NCBI GenBank assembly: GCA_009881125.1
Contig: WXFH01000024.1
Location: 1 to 64,000, forward strand
Source of the DNA: Acidaminobacter sp.
GTDB taxonomy: Bacteria; Bacillota_A; Clostridia; Peptostreptococcales; Acidaminobacteraceae
Direction: 5' to 3'
Length of the DNA: 64,000 bases
Shown in pieces: positions 35,657 through 44,468 of the stretch. The notes beneath the pieces are model-generated. The model was not told where the DNA came from. It did not search any database and saw only the letters and a program-made list of their open reading frames with translations. The position numbers and the translations under genes were made by a program. The stretch's first letter is position 1, and each line of letters begins with the position of its first letter.

Positions 35657-36607
35657 TTAGTTAAACGTCACATGAGTCCCAGCCTTGCCATCAAGCGCCT
35701 CTACAGCTTTGTAAAGGGAAGTGATGATAGCCCGCTTGGACGGGTTGGCGCGAACGAAGCGAATGGCAGCCTCGACCTTAGGCAGCATGCTGCCCGGCGC
35801 GAACTGTCCTTCATCCACGTATTGCGCAGCCTCGATCAGGGTCATATGGTCGAGGTCTTTTTGATCTGGCTTGTTGTAGTTGATGGCGACCTTTTCGACT
35901 TCCGTCAAAATAAGCAGGATATCCGCGTTGACGTCCTCGGCGAGGCGTTCCGCCGCCAGATCCTTGTCGATCACAGCCGCGACGCCTTCAAAAGTCCCGT
36001 CAAAATGCTCAATGACCGGAATGCCGCCGCCGCCAACAGTGATGACTATTGTCGTATCCCAAAGTCGTTTGACTGAATCTAGCTCGACGATCTTTCTCGG
36101 AATAGGGGAGGCGACCACACGTCGCCAGCCCCGGCCGGCGTCTTCCTTCATGATGTAGCCCTTTTCCTCCATGAGCTTTTTCGCTTCATCCTCAGAGTAA
36201 AATGGCCCTATAGGCTTCGTAGGATTCTGAAACGCCGGATCGTTCTTCTCGACGACCACCTGGGTCACGAGGGAGACAACGGGAATATTTTTATTGCGTT
36301 TATTCAAAGCGTATTTCAAGCCCTGCTGGATGTGATACCCAATATAGCCCTGGCTCATGGCGCCGCAGACGTCAAAAGGCATGGCAGGCGTCACGTCTCT
36401 TGCGGTTTCTGACGCGAGGAGAATGCGGCCAACTTGTGGTCCGTTGCCATGGGCAATCGCGATCTCATATCCACGGCAGCTGATTTCAGCAAGGTGCTCA
36501 CAGGTGTTTTTGACAACTTCGAGTTGAGCCTCGGCAGTCGCTGGGCTCCCCGGCTCCTGAAGCGCGTTGCCTCCTAATGCGATGACCACTTTTCTGGCAT
36601 TGCTCAT
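35657..36607 (-). CDS. arcC: Carbamate kinase (first copy)
   Basis: Makes ATP from carbamoyl phosphate and ADP. 316 residues of the amino acid kinase fold. VVIALGGNALQEPG, AHGNGPQVGRIL and AMSQGYIGYHIQQ form the substrate/nucleotide core, with DAGRGWRRVVASP and GGGGIPVIE downstream. I take ATG 36607 (MSNARKVVIALGGNAL). No good ribosome site is visible close to it, and a GGAGAG lies 35 bases upstream, so the start is not certain. A second carbamate kinase lies at 51297 in the same window, clearly diverged. This one borders the AT-rich island and the symporter gene. Confidence 0.93.
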   Translation of the reverse strand: MSNARKVVIALGGNALQEPGSPATAEAQLEVVKNTCEHLAEISCRGYEIAIAHGNGPQVGRILLASETARDVTPAMPFDVCGAMSQGYIGYHIQQGLKYALNKRNKNIPVVSLVTQVVVEKNDPAFQNPTKPIGPFYSEDEAKKLMEEKGYIMKEDAGRGWRRVVASPIPRKIVELDSVKRLWDTTIVITVGGGGIPVIEHFDGTFEGVAAVIDKDLAAERLAEDVNADILLILTEVEKVAINYNKPDQKDLDHMTLIEAAQYVDEGQFAPGSMLPKVEAAIRFVRANPSKRAIITSLYKAVEALDGKAGTHVTFN

Positions 36608-37023
36608 TCTTTGCGGGCTCAGGCGCGAGGCGTGGGCCCTTCTCTCCTTTCGACGATCGGAATTTGAGATGCTGGTTATTGGGAGGTTATATACCCTACA
36701 CACTTCTATTATACGCAACCAACGGTTGTTAGGATATGACGATTATAGTATGTGTTATTTGAATTATATTGTGGAATGATCACATTATTATCGATTCATT
36801 AATAGAATAAGTGAGAAATTAAAATAATATTGTTTTAATCAAGTAACATTAAAAGCACAAAATCGCTGAAGTATGAAGTTTCAGCGATTTTGCTTTAATA
36901 TGATGTTGCATTATTGGGCGTATTTTGTTTGCTAAATCACGTTCATTTCCTTAACTATTGTTTTATGTTTTGAAAGGGACTTCGATATTCATCTAGAGTC
37001 TTAAATTTAAACAACTTGTTATT
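36608..37023. terminator. Gene-free spacer with terminator of the symporter gene
   Basis: The hairpin AAAGCACAAAATCGCTGAA / TTTCAGCGATTTTGCTTT (36852-36896) with an 8-base loop, A- and T-rich ends, can stop transcription from the minus-strand symporter. The remainder is AT-rich with no recognisable gene. The base composition changes here from GC-richer (left) to AT-richer (right). Confidence 0.65.
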
Positions 37024-38289
37024 TTAAGCAGTGAGGTACTCCACGGTTTTTGTCTCATTGTATACATCCCTGTCAAGTTCACCAAGTTTGTCAGCGACCA
37101 GCATGGCAATCATTACATCATTTGTATTGTTTAATACTGTTCTGAATACGCCGGAGAACCAGTCAATTCCAATCAGAATCGCAACAGCCTCAAGTGGAAG
37201 TCCTAAAGAGGAAGCAAGGAAGGTATAGACAATGACCATACCGCCAGGTACTACAATTGTTCCCATACACATCATGATTGAGAGTACGATAGCCAATCCC
37301 ATCTGTAAAGGAGCAAGCACAACACCCGTTGCTTGGCTGATGAAAAAGATTGCAATAACATAGCACATTGCTGCGCCGTTTGCGTTCATGGACATAGTGA
37401 TCGGTCCGGTAAAGTCAGCTACTCTGTGGCTAACGCCAAACTTGGTTACGGAGTCTTCCATTTTTGTAGGAAGAACGATTGCAGAAGAGGTAGTTGTTGC
37501 TGCAAGGATCGCAATTTTGGCGAATTTCTTAGGCATTTTGAAAGGATTCGTTTTTGTTAATAAGCCGGTCATTGGTCCGAAAACCATAAGCTGAATGACG
37601 TCACCAATAGCCAGTGCGCCTAAGAACTTAAGCATCGGAATTATGACTTTAAATCCAGTAGTTCCTGAGACTGCAGACAACAAAGCGAAGATGCCGATTG
37701 GAGCGAGTTTCATAACCATTTTAATGATTTCCATTATAACCGCATTAAAACCAACAATAAATTCTTTGACAACGGTATTGCCGGAGTTGCGAGTATATGT
37801 ACCCATGCCCATTCCGAAAAGGAGTGCAAATATGATACTAGGAATCATTGCGCCACTTGCCATTGAAGATATAATGTTGGTGGTAAAAAAGCCTAAAATA
37901 GTTTCTTTAACTGAAGCTTGAATAGGTTCTGCAGCGACAGCGCCGTTAGTAATATCAATGCCGACACCCGGTTGGATGATGAGAGCTAACGCAAGACCTA
38001 ATAATGACGCAAATGTAGTCATTATGATAATCCATTTGAATGTGTGAAAGCCCATTCTTCCAGCGCTTTTTCCATCGACGTTTCCAATCGCTGCCGCTAC
38101 GGATGTCATAACTAGCAGGACAACAGACATTTGAATAAGGCGTATAAAAATATCTCCAATAAATTTAATATTGCCAGCCCAAGGTCCAACAAGAGATCCA
38201 AAAGCTATACCACCAATTGTCGCAATAAGTATTTGATTTGTTAAAGACATTTTAAATGATGACGATTTTTTTGCGCTTGCATTAGACAT
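37024..38289 (-). CDS. Dicarboxylate/amino acid:cation symporter (DAACS family)
   Basis: A sodium- or proton-coupled transporter of the GltP/SdcS/SstT superfamily, about 421 residues with eight hydrophobic segments and two re-entrant loops. Signature stretches are TTTSSAIVLPTKMEDS (HP1), NANGAAMCYVIAIFFISQ (helix 7) and GMVIVYTFLASSLGLP. ATG 38289 (MSNASAKKS) is chosen because AAAGGAG lies about ten bases upstream. A further ATG at 38310 is before that site. Located between carbamate kinase and allantoate genes, it may import an anionic nitrogen compound such as allantoate (inference). Glutamate or succinate remain possible. Confidence 0.85.
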   Translation of the reverse strand: MSNASAKKSSSFKMSLTNQILIATIGGIAFGSLVGPWAGNIKFIGDIFIRLIQMSVVLLVMTSVAAAIGNVDGKSAGRMGFHTFKWIIIMTTFASLLGLALALIIQPGVGIDITNGAVAAEPIQASVKETILGFFTTNIISSMASGAMIPSIIFALLFGMGMGTYTRNSGNTVVKEFIVGFNAVIMEIIKMVMKLAPIGIFALLSAVSGTTGFKVIIPMLKFLGALAIGDVIQLMVFGPMTGLLTKTNPFKMPKKFAKIAILAATTTSSAIVLPTKMEDSVTKFGVSHRVADFTGPITMSMNANGAAMCYVIAIFFISQATGVVLAPLQMGLAIVLSIMMCMGTIVVPGGMVIVYTFLASSLGLPLEAVAILIGIDWFSGVFRTVLNNTNDVMIAMLVADKLGELDRDVYNETKTVEYLTA

Positions 38290-38923
38290 ATACTCAACGC
38301 TCCTTTTCATATTAAGACCTTGACAATTTTGTAGATTCTTGTTCTTACTAAGTTTTTCAATAATGGTCTGGTCTGGAATGAAACATACAGATTTTAGAAA
38401 TGGCTATAAAAAACTGAATTATAAATATTTATTATGAAAACTAACTGGGTGGTCGACCGTTACACAGCATCCCAATTGGTATCACCTAAGTTTTTATAAT
38501 TCAGATGTTTTTGATAATTGCACAAGTATGCGACAATGCCATTAAGAAAAAGGAACTTAATATGAATGGAAGCGATTATTTTGTATAGGTCTGCTCGAAT
38601 TATGAACAATTTAATTTGTGTATAAAAAATCTCTAAGTCATGTTAAATTGAATATTGAGCACCCAATAAAAGGTTTACATTGAATATTCTCCAAAGTGAT
38701 GAATCTTGAACAAGCAAGTGATTTATTTCCTTGATGCATTTCCTGTTTGCTTGATGTTCACAGTATATTCGTTTTTTCAGATTGTTTTGTTATCTAACTT
38801 TGATAAACTTCTGCATCAAATTTGTCATCATATATCAATGAGTTACATTTGTTGTACTGATAATATCTGGTTAACGAGTTGAACCAAGAATAACTTGATT
38901 AAAAATTGAAAGGGGAAAGCTTT
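38290..38923. promoter_or_regulatory. Divergent regulatory region with TTATCTAACTTTGA site
   Basis: A 634-base AT-rich region between the symporter and allC. It holds TTATCTAACTTTGA at 38790-38803, identical over 14 bases to the site at 44313-44326 upstream of the second aminotransferase. Seven of the next fourteen bases also agree (including TGCAT). I infer a PucR operator. No convincing -35/-10 pair was identified for either gene. The rest is featureless to the eye. Confidence 0.5.
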
Positions 38924-40156
38924 GTGAGTAGATATGGCATAGAGAATAAATTAACTGAGTATATGGACTGCTTATCAGAAATAGGAGCGGATGATAAAGG
39001 AGGTGTTACACGCCTGCTTTATTCTGACGCTTGGAAGGCTGCACAGGAAAAAGTTAAATCCATAATGTGTGATATTGGAATGACATCAGAATATGATGCT
39101 GTCGGCAACTTATACGGTAGAGTCACCGGAACGGAAAACGGAAACGAGACTATAGTAGTAGGCTCACATATTGATACTGTAAAGAACGGCGGGAAATACG
39201 ATGGTCAATTCGGGATCGTTACAGGACTTGTCGCTATTGAATACTTATATAAGACATTAGGGGCTCCAAAAAAGAATCTTGAGGTATTATCAATTTCAGA
39301 AGAAGAAGGAAGCAGATTTCCTTGTACCTTTTGGGGGGTCAAAAACGTTTTGGGAATAGCTCAACCTGAAATTGCAAAAAATTTGGTTGATGCAGACGGC
39401 ATAAGATTCGAAGATGCAATGTTAAATTCTGGATTTAATTTCATGCCTTCCAATTACGAAAAGAGAACAGATATTAAGAATTATATTGAAATACATATTG
39501 AGCAAGGTGGCGTATTGGAAAGAGAAAACAAATCAATCGGCGTGGTGACGGCTATAGTTGGACAACGCAGATTTAATGTAAGCGTCGTTGGTCAAGCCAA
39601 TCACGCTGGTACGACACCAATGGGCTATAGAAAAGATGCGGTCTATGTGACAAGTAAAATGGTGAGTGCTATTGTGGACAAAGCTAAGTCATATGGCGAT
39701 CCTATGGTTGCGACAATTGGTAAGATTGAAGTATCGCCTAATGCCGTCAATGTTGTTCCTGGAAAAGTAAATTTTACTGTTGATATGAGACACACAGACC
39801 TGGATACATTAGAAGAGTTTACTGAATTCGCAAAAAAAGAAATGAAGAAAATTGCAGATGAAACAGATGTGGAGCTAACCGTTGATATGTATATGAGCGA
39901 AATACCAGTTCCAATGGATGCTGGACTTGTAAATATGATTATTGAGACGTGTGAGCAAAACAACTTAGAGTTCAAAGTCATGCACAGCGGTGCTGGCCAT
40001 GACGCACAATTAATGGCCCAGCATTACCCATCAGCAATGTTTTTCGTCCCGAGTGTTAATGGAATCAGTCACAATCCATTAGAATTTACTGAAACTAAGG
40101 ATTTGGTTGTAGGGGTTGAAGCAGTCATTGATGTTCTTAAAAGACTCGCTTATTAA
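38924..40156 (+). CDS. allC: Allantoate amidohydrolase (M20 family)
   Basis: A metal-dependent amidohydrolase of 410 residues that releases CO2 and ammonia from allantoate, giving (S)-ureidoglycine. Metal ligands are seen in VGSHIDTVKNGGKYDG, ISEEEGSRFPCTFWG and IEIHIEQGGVLE. The lid domain and VNGISHNPLEFT complete the AllC/hydantoinase fold. GTG 38924 follows AAAGGGGAAAG. N-carbamoyl amino acid hydrolases are close relatives. Adjacency to AllE (28 bases) and the PucR regulator supports allantoate. No allantoinase is in the window. Confidence 0.88.
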   Translation: MSRYGIENKLTEYMDCLSEIGADDKGGVTRLLYSDAWKAAQEKVKSIMCDIGMTSEYDAVGNLYGRVTGTENGNETIVVGSHIDTVKNGGKYDGQFGIVTGLVAIEYLYKTLGAPKKNLEVLSISEEEGSRFPCTFWGVKNVLGIAQPEIAKNLVDADGIRFEDAMLNSGFNFMPSNYEKRTDIKNYIEIHIEQGGVLERENKSIGVVTAIVGQRRFNVSVVGQANHAGTTPMGYRKDAVYVTSKMVSAIVDKAKSYGDPMVATIGKIEVSPNAVNVVPGKVNFTVDMRHTDLDTLEEFTEFAKKEMKKIADETDVELTVDMYMSEIPVPMDAGLVNMIIETCEQNNLEFKVMHSGAGHDAQLMAQHYPSAMFFVPSVNGISHNPLEFTETKDLVVGVEAVIDVLKRLAY

Positions 40157-40184
40157 TTGAATCAAATACTAAGGAGTGTTGAAT

Positions 40185-40952
40185 ATGCCTTACCCGATGG
40201 ATCTATTGAGTTCAAGAGCAGTAATCAGACCAGGAAAATTCGCGATTGTTCCACCTGAAGGTCTTGTGAATAATGTCATTCCTAGATTCAAGAATTGCAA
40301 GATTTCAATTTTGGTTTCCCCGAAAATTGGAGCAAGTTTTGTTGAATATTTGGTGAATGTCGAACCTGAAGGTGAAAATCTCCAGGGATTTGGTGGGGAA
40401 GGAATCGAAACCTTCGTATTTTGCTTGAGTGGACAAATAAAAGTCAAGTCTTACACAGAAAGTGAGTTTATTACGCTTGATGGAGGTGGCTATTTTTATT
40501 GTCCACCAAGCGATTATATGTGCTTCAAAAATGATAGCGGAGAGGTGGCCAAATTACTATTATACAAGCAACGCCATGATCATCTCCCAGGATATGAACC
40601 AAAAGCTGTAGTAGGAAACGTCAATCAAATTGAATCTTGTGATTATGATGGAATGGAATCTGTACAATTAAAAGATCTATTGCCATCTCATCTCGACTTC
40701 GATATGAACATGCACATATTGACTTTTTCATCTCCTGGATGCCATCCGTTTGTTGAGACGCATGTTCAGGAACATGGTGCCTATATTTTGTCAGGTGAAG
40801 GTTTATATAACCTAGACAATGAATGGTTTCCGGTTAAAAAAGGAGATTTTATCTGGTTTGGCCCGTTTGTGCCCCAAGCGGTCTACTCGGTTGGGAGAGA
40901 ACCGCTATCCTATATCTATTCAAAAGATTGTAATAGGGACGCTAAGATATAA
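40185..40952 (+). CDS. allE: (S)-ureidoglycine aminohydrolase (double cupin)
   Basis: A bicupin metalloenzyme of 255 residues that hydrolyses (S)-ureidoglycine to (S)-ureidoglycolate and ammonia, stereospecifically trapping the AllC product. The second cupin holds the metal site: HPFVETHVQEHGAYILSGEG supplies His and Glu ligands. The N-terminal cupin lacks them, as in known AllE proteins. ATG 40185 has AAGGAG nine bases upstream. No ureidoglycolate dehydrogenase (AllD) or lyase is recognisable nearby, which leaves its product without an obvious next step here. Confidence 0.9.
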   Translation: MPYPMDLLSSRAVIRPGKFAIVPPEGLVNNVIPRFKNCKISILVSPKIGASFVEYLVNVEPEGENLQGFGGEGIETFVFCLSGQIKVKSYTESEFITLDGGGYFYCPPSDYMCFKNDSGEVAKLLLYKQRHDHLPGYEPKAVVGNVNQIESCDYDGMESVQLKDLLPSHLDFDMNMHILTFSSPGCHPFVETHVQEHGAYILSGEGLYNLDNEWFPVKKGDFIWFGPFVPQAVYSVGREPLSYIYSKDCNRDAKI

Positions 40953-40980
40953 TTTTACAATGAAAATTGGTTAATAGTAA

Positions 40981-41022
40981 AATAAAAATCCGTCTAATAA
41001 AATAAATAGACGGATTTTTATT
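40981..41022. terminator. Bidirectional terminator between allE and pucR
   Basis: AATAAAAATCCGTCTA / TAGACGGATTTTTATT with a ten-base AT loop, between convergent genes. Confidence 0.92.
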
Positions 41023-41047
41023 ATGCGCCATTTTGGCGAATACTCAA

Positions 41048-42712
41048 TTATTTTATACTCTTATGCTTCAATAAGTTAATGATCTTTAATCCCATTTCAA
41101 TTTCAAGCTTAAAGATCTTATCTTCAAATTCAATGCCCATGATTTCTTTAATTCTGTTTATTCTATACTGAACGGTTTTGTAATGTATAAATAGTTCTTC
41201 AGCTGACTTTTTTGCATTGGCATTGTTGCTCAAATAAACCTCCAAGGTTGTAATCAGGTCATTGTTTTTATCAGTATCATATTTATATAACTTGAGCAAA
41301 GCAGGGTGAATGAAGCGTTTCAAGTCTTCCGGGTCCTGAAACTGACACAATAGGCGATATACTCCTAGTTGATCATATTCAATGACCACATCATCACCAT
41401 AGACCATCTTTCCGAAAGAAGCTGCATCGTTTGCTTCAATATAACTTTTTTTCACTTCAGATATTTTTTTGGATTCAGTTCCAATTCCAATACATGTAGA
41501 AACATTCGAAATTTGTAACTTAATATTGCTATGAAGTTCATCTGAGAATCGTTTTATACTGTTTGAATGGATCTCTTTTGTTGGAAAGAGAATTATAAAT
41601 CGGTCGCTCTTGCTAATAATTATAGGATTCTTGATGTAATGAGATGCTGTATTGTTTATAACCATTAGAATCCTGCTTATTGATTCTTTTCGACGAAAGA
41701 CATTTTTTTCTTCTAAAAAATCTTTTCCAGGACCTATATGTCTAAGTTGGACAAGTATGACAACAAGTGATTGGTTAAGATCCCATCCCACTGCTTTAGC
41801 TCGAGCTTCAATATCGTTTTCTGAGACGTATCTGCCTTGTATCAAGTCATCAATAATATCATTTTTAAAACGATATTCAATTTCCTGGATTGCCTTTTGT
41901 TTTACTAATGATAGAGAAATATTAGATACAGCTGTTTCTATGGCAACATAATCCAGTTCTGATAGTGGTCTATTCGATGATTCGATAGCTAGGTAGACTT
42001 TTATGTAGTCTAAGATTATTAATGGGGTTATTATCATGTCAGCATCAACAATGACGCCATCTTTAGCTAATCCAATCTTCTGTCTGTAAAAATCCAATGA
42101 GGATGAACTTTCCAAATGATTCATTTTCTCAGCAGGTTGAATTGCGCTTACATTCTGAGAGCTTGATGCATTGATTATTTTGTAATCATGGTTTAATAGC
42201 ATGACTGGTTGACGAATGATATTTGACAGTTCTTTAAGAATATCTTCCAAAGTACCTTCATTGAGAGAAAGATCAATAAATTTGCTGTGACATTTTTTAT
42301 AATGTTCAAGAATAGTGACCTGACGGTTGAAAAGCTCACACATGACTGGATAAAGTATGTCAATATATTTAACATCGCCAGGAAGTTCGAAAATGGGCAA
42401 ACCAAATCGATTGCCAGTTTCGATGATGACTTCTGGCACGTCTTTTACGAATCTGGAAATTTTAACGATCAGTCCAGCTGCGCCTTTTTCTGCGAGTTTG
42501 GTTACCATTTCTTTTTGTCTCTCATAATCTGAATGGAAATTGTAGAGACTTGTAAGCAGTAGTTCTCCGCCTTTAATCCATTCAGCTATATCAGGAGCCT
42601 CAACAATGGTGACACCAGTGACGTTTTTATGAATAACGCTATCATTGCCTGCAACCAATCTAATATTTTCAAAACAGGTTAACTCACAAATTTTGCTTAA
42701 AGGAATTGCCAT
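41048..42712 (-). CDS. pucR: PucR-family transcriptional regulator
   Basis: A 554-residue regulator with the PucR purine-catabolism N-terminal domain (about 5-125: ICELTCFENIRLVAG, EWIKGGELLLTSLYNF). A GGDEF-like CdaR middle domain and a C-terminal Fis-like HTH (SAEELFIHYKTVQYRINRIKE, about 515-535) follow. B. subtilis PucR controls allantoin/purine genes, and this one lies amid them, so it is the probable reader of the TTATCTAACTTTGA sites at 38790 and 44313. Transcribed alone, toward allE, and probably autoregulated. The effector is unknown. Confidence 0.88.
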   Translation of the reverse strand: MAIPLSKICELTCFENIRLVAGNDSVIHKNVTGVTIVEAPDIAEWIKGGELLLTSLYNFHSDYERQKEMVTKLAEKGAAGLIVKISRFVKDVPEVIIETGNRFGLPIFELPGDVKYIDILYPVMCELFNRQVTILEHYKKCHSKFIDLSLNEGTLEDILKELSNIIRQPVMLLNHDYKIINASSSQNVSAIQPAEKMNHLESSSSLDFYRQKIGLAKDGVIVDADMIITPLIILDYIKVYLAIESSNRPLSELDYVAIETAVSNISLSLVKQKAIQEIEYRFKNDIIDDLIQGRYVSENDIEARAKAVGWDLNQSLVVILVQLRHIGPGKDFLEEKNVFRRKESISRILMVINNTASHYIKNPIIISKSDRFIILFPTKEIHSNSIKRFSDELHSNIKLQISNVSTCIGIGTESKKISEVKKSYIEANDAASFGKMVYGDDVVIEYDQLGVYRLLCQFQDPEDLKRFIHPALLKLYKYDTDKNNDLITTLEVYLSNNANAKKSAEELFIHYKTVQYRINRIKEIMGIEFEDKIFKLEIEMGLKIINLLKHKSIK

Positions 42713-43051
42713 AATAATACCTACCTTTCAAGTGTAATCTTATCGGATCAGCGAGTAGGAATTAGTTATTTCATTGGTTACTAAACATGACCTAGCAATG
42801 CTTATATTACATAGTTTTATTTGAAGTATCAAATACTCTGTTAAAAAATTAGTTGTAAACTTTTATCCGTGTAAATTATTCCCTTTTTAAAAGGCGTTCT
42901 AATTCTACGCTTCAGTTATTCATCGACTACTCCCAGTGCTTTCACAGCAGTATTATAAAAACCTCCTGAGGAAGGAGGTTTTTTGATTGGAGAGAGTGTT
43001 GGCAATTTAAGTAAGTACATTTAACAGATGATTTAGGCTAACTGCTTCACA
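42713..43051. terminator. Gene-free spacer with terminator of the first aminotransferase
   Basis: The hairpin AAAACCTCC-TGAGGA-AGGAGGTTTT type (42957-42984, arms AACCTCCT/AGGAGGTT) ends in TTTTTT in both orientations. It should terminate the minus-strand aminotransferase ending at 43052. The rest, upstream of pucR, is AT-rich, without a clear promoter match. Confidence 0.7.
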
Positions 43052-44197
43052 TTACGAAAGCATTTCATGCATAAAGATGCCAACACCTTTTCCTAATTCA
43101 ACGTTTTGTTCTGACCGGTATAACGCTCTCTCAATTGTAGCGATGACGGAAACCAGATCGTGCATATCAATATTACCCATGTGCCCCAACCTAAACATCT
43201 TTCCAGCGTACGCCGCTAAGCCACCAGCAACCATGATTCCTTCTTCAGACAGTAGGTTTCTGAATGATAGATCATCTATTCCTTCCGGATAGATCAGGTT
43301 AGACAGAGTCACAGCGCGATGGCCCTTTTCAGCTAACAATGTAAAACCAAGTGACTCCAGTGCCTTTTGCATTGCTTGTGCTACCTTGCGATGTCTTGCG
43401 AATCGAGCTTCTAATCCTTCCTCTTTAATTATTCTGACGGATTCTTTCAGAGCCCAAATTAAGTTGATCGCTGGTGTTGCAAAATATTTCGAGGGGTTAT
43501 CCATAATGGGTAACCATTTATCAAAGTCGACGTAGTATTCAGGAATAGTACCCAGAGTTCTTCTTCTTTCCATTGCTTTGGGTCCAGCCCATAGGATTGC
43601 TAATCCAGGACTTACGCCGAATGCCTTTTGTGAGCCGGTAAACAAAACATCGATTCCCATTTCGTCGACATATTCTGGTTCACCTGCAGTTGCGCATACT
43701 CCATCAACTATTAACAAAGTGTTAGGGAACTTCTTCAAAACTTGACCTATTTCATCAACTGGGGCACAAACACCAGTTGCGGTGTCAACATGAGTAACTG
43801 TAACTGCAGCATAATCTTTTTCATTAAGTTTCTTTTCAATTTCAGAAGGTGGTACAATTTTTCCCCATTCGCTGGACATTACATCAACATTAAGTCCCTT
43901 CCGCTCGCAGATATCGATGAAGCGATCACCGAAGAAACCGTGCGAAACCAGAAGTATATTATCACCTCTCTTTGTAGTGTTTGCGATTGCCATTTCCATG
44001 GCCATCGTTCCGGTTCCTGCTACTACAAAAACTTCACCATTTGTTTTAAACATTACTTTAAGGTCATCTAGGAGTCCTTTAAAATCTTTAACAAATTCCG
44101 GATCACCAAAAGCAACTGTTTCACGGCCCATCTGATCTTGAATTGATCGTACAACAGGGCTGGGGCCAGGAATCATTAAGAGTTTTCTGTTTTTCAT
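43052..44197 (-). CDS. Class V aminotransferase (alanine/serine:glyoxylate type)
   Basis: A PLP enzyme of 381 residues. LMIPGPSPVVRSI at the N-terminus and DVLFTGSQKAFGVSPGLAIL around the Schiff-base lysine (about residue 192) are class V features. VAGGLAAYAGKMFRLGHMGN near the C-terminus is typical of alanine/serine-glyoxylate aminotransferases. In this cluster it may use glyoxylate as amino acceptor, recycling it to glycine. It is divergent from a second family member at 44469. Which of the two is the ureidoglycine-specific enzyme is not provable by sequence; I favour the other. Confidence 0.82.
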   Translation of the reverse strand: MKNRKLLMIPGPSPVVRSIQDQMGRETVAFGDPEFVKDFKGLLDDLKVMFKTNGEVFVVAGTGTMAMEMAIANTTKRGDNILLVSHGFFGDRFIDICERKGLNVDVMSSEWGKIVPPSEIEKKLNEKDYAAVTVTHVDTATGVCAPVDEIGQVLKKFPNTLLIVDGVCATAGEPEYVDEMGIDVLFTGSQKAFGVSPGLAILWAGPKAMERRRTLGTIPEYYVDFDKWLPIMDNPSKYFATPAINLIWALKESVRIIKEEGLEARFARHRKVAQAMQKALESLGFTLLAEKGHRAVTLSNLIYPEGIDDLSFRNLLSEEGIMVAGGLAAYAGKMFRLGHMGNIDMHDLVSVIATIERALYRSEQNVELGKGVGIFMHEMLS

Positions 44198-44312
44198 ATT
44201 GTTCTCCTCGTATGATAGATTTGCAAGTTACACTACGCTTGTTCCAATAAATTTCAATCAGGCGTAGGTTGCTTGCTTGTTATAATTATAACGTAATCAT
44301 TTTCTGTTGATC

Positions 44313-44326
44313 TTATCTAACTTTGA
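44313..44326. promoter_or_regulatory. Second TTATCTAACTTTGA site (putative PucR operator)
   Basis: An exact 14-base match to 38790-38803, located in the divergent region between the two aminotransferase genes, 143 bases before the ATG at 44469. Such a match by chance between two purine-gene promoters is unlikely. Confidence 0.5.
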
Positions 44327-44468
44327 CTAAAATATGCATTCCATCTATCCGATAGAGATAATGAAAGTGAATCAGCAATTGTTTATTATATTGATAATCA
44401 TTAGTCGTAGTGTCACTTCATGGACATTCATGATTAACAGTTTGTATGAAAAATTAGGAGGGACTAAA

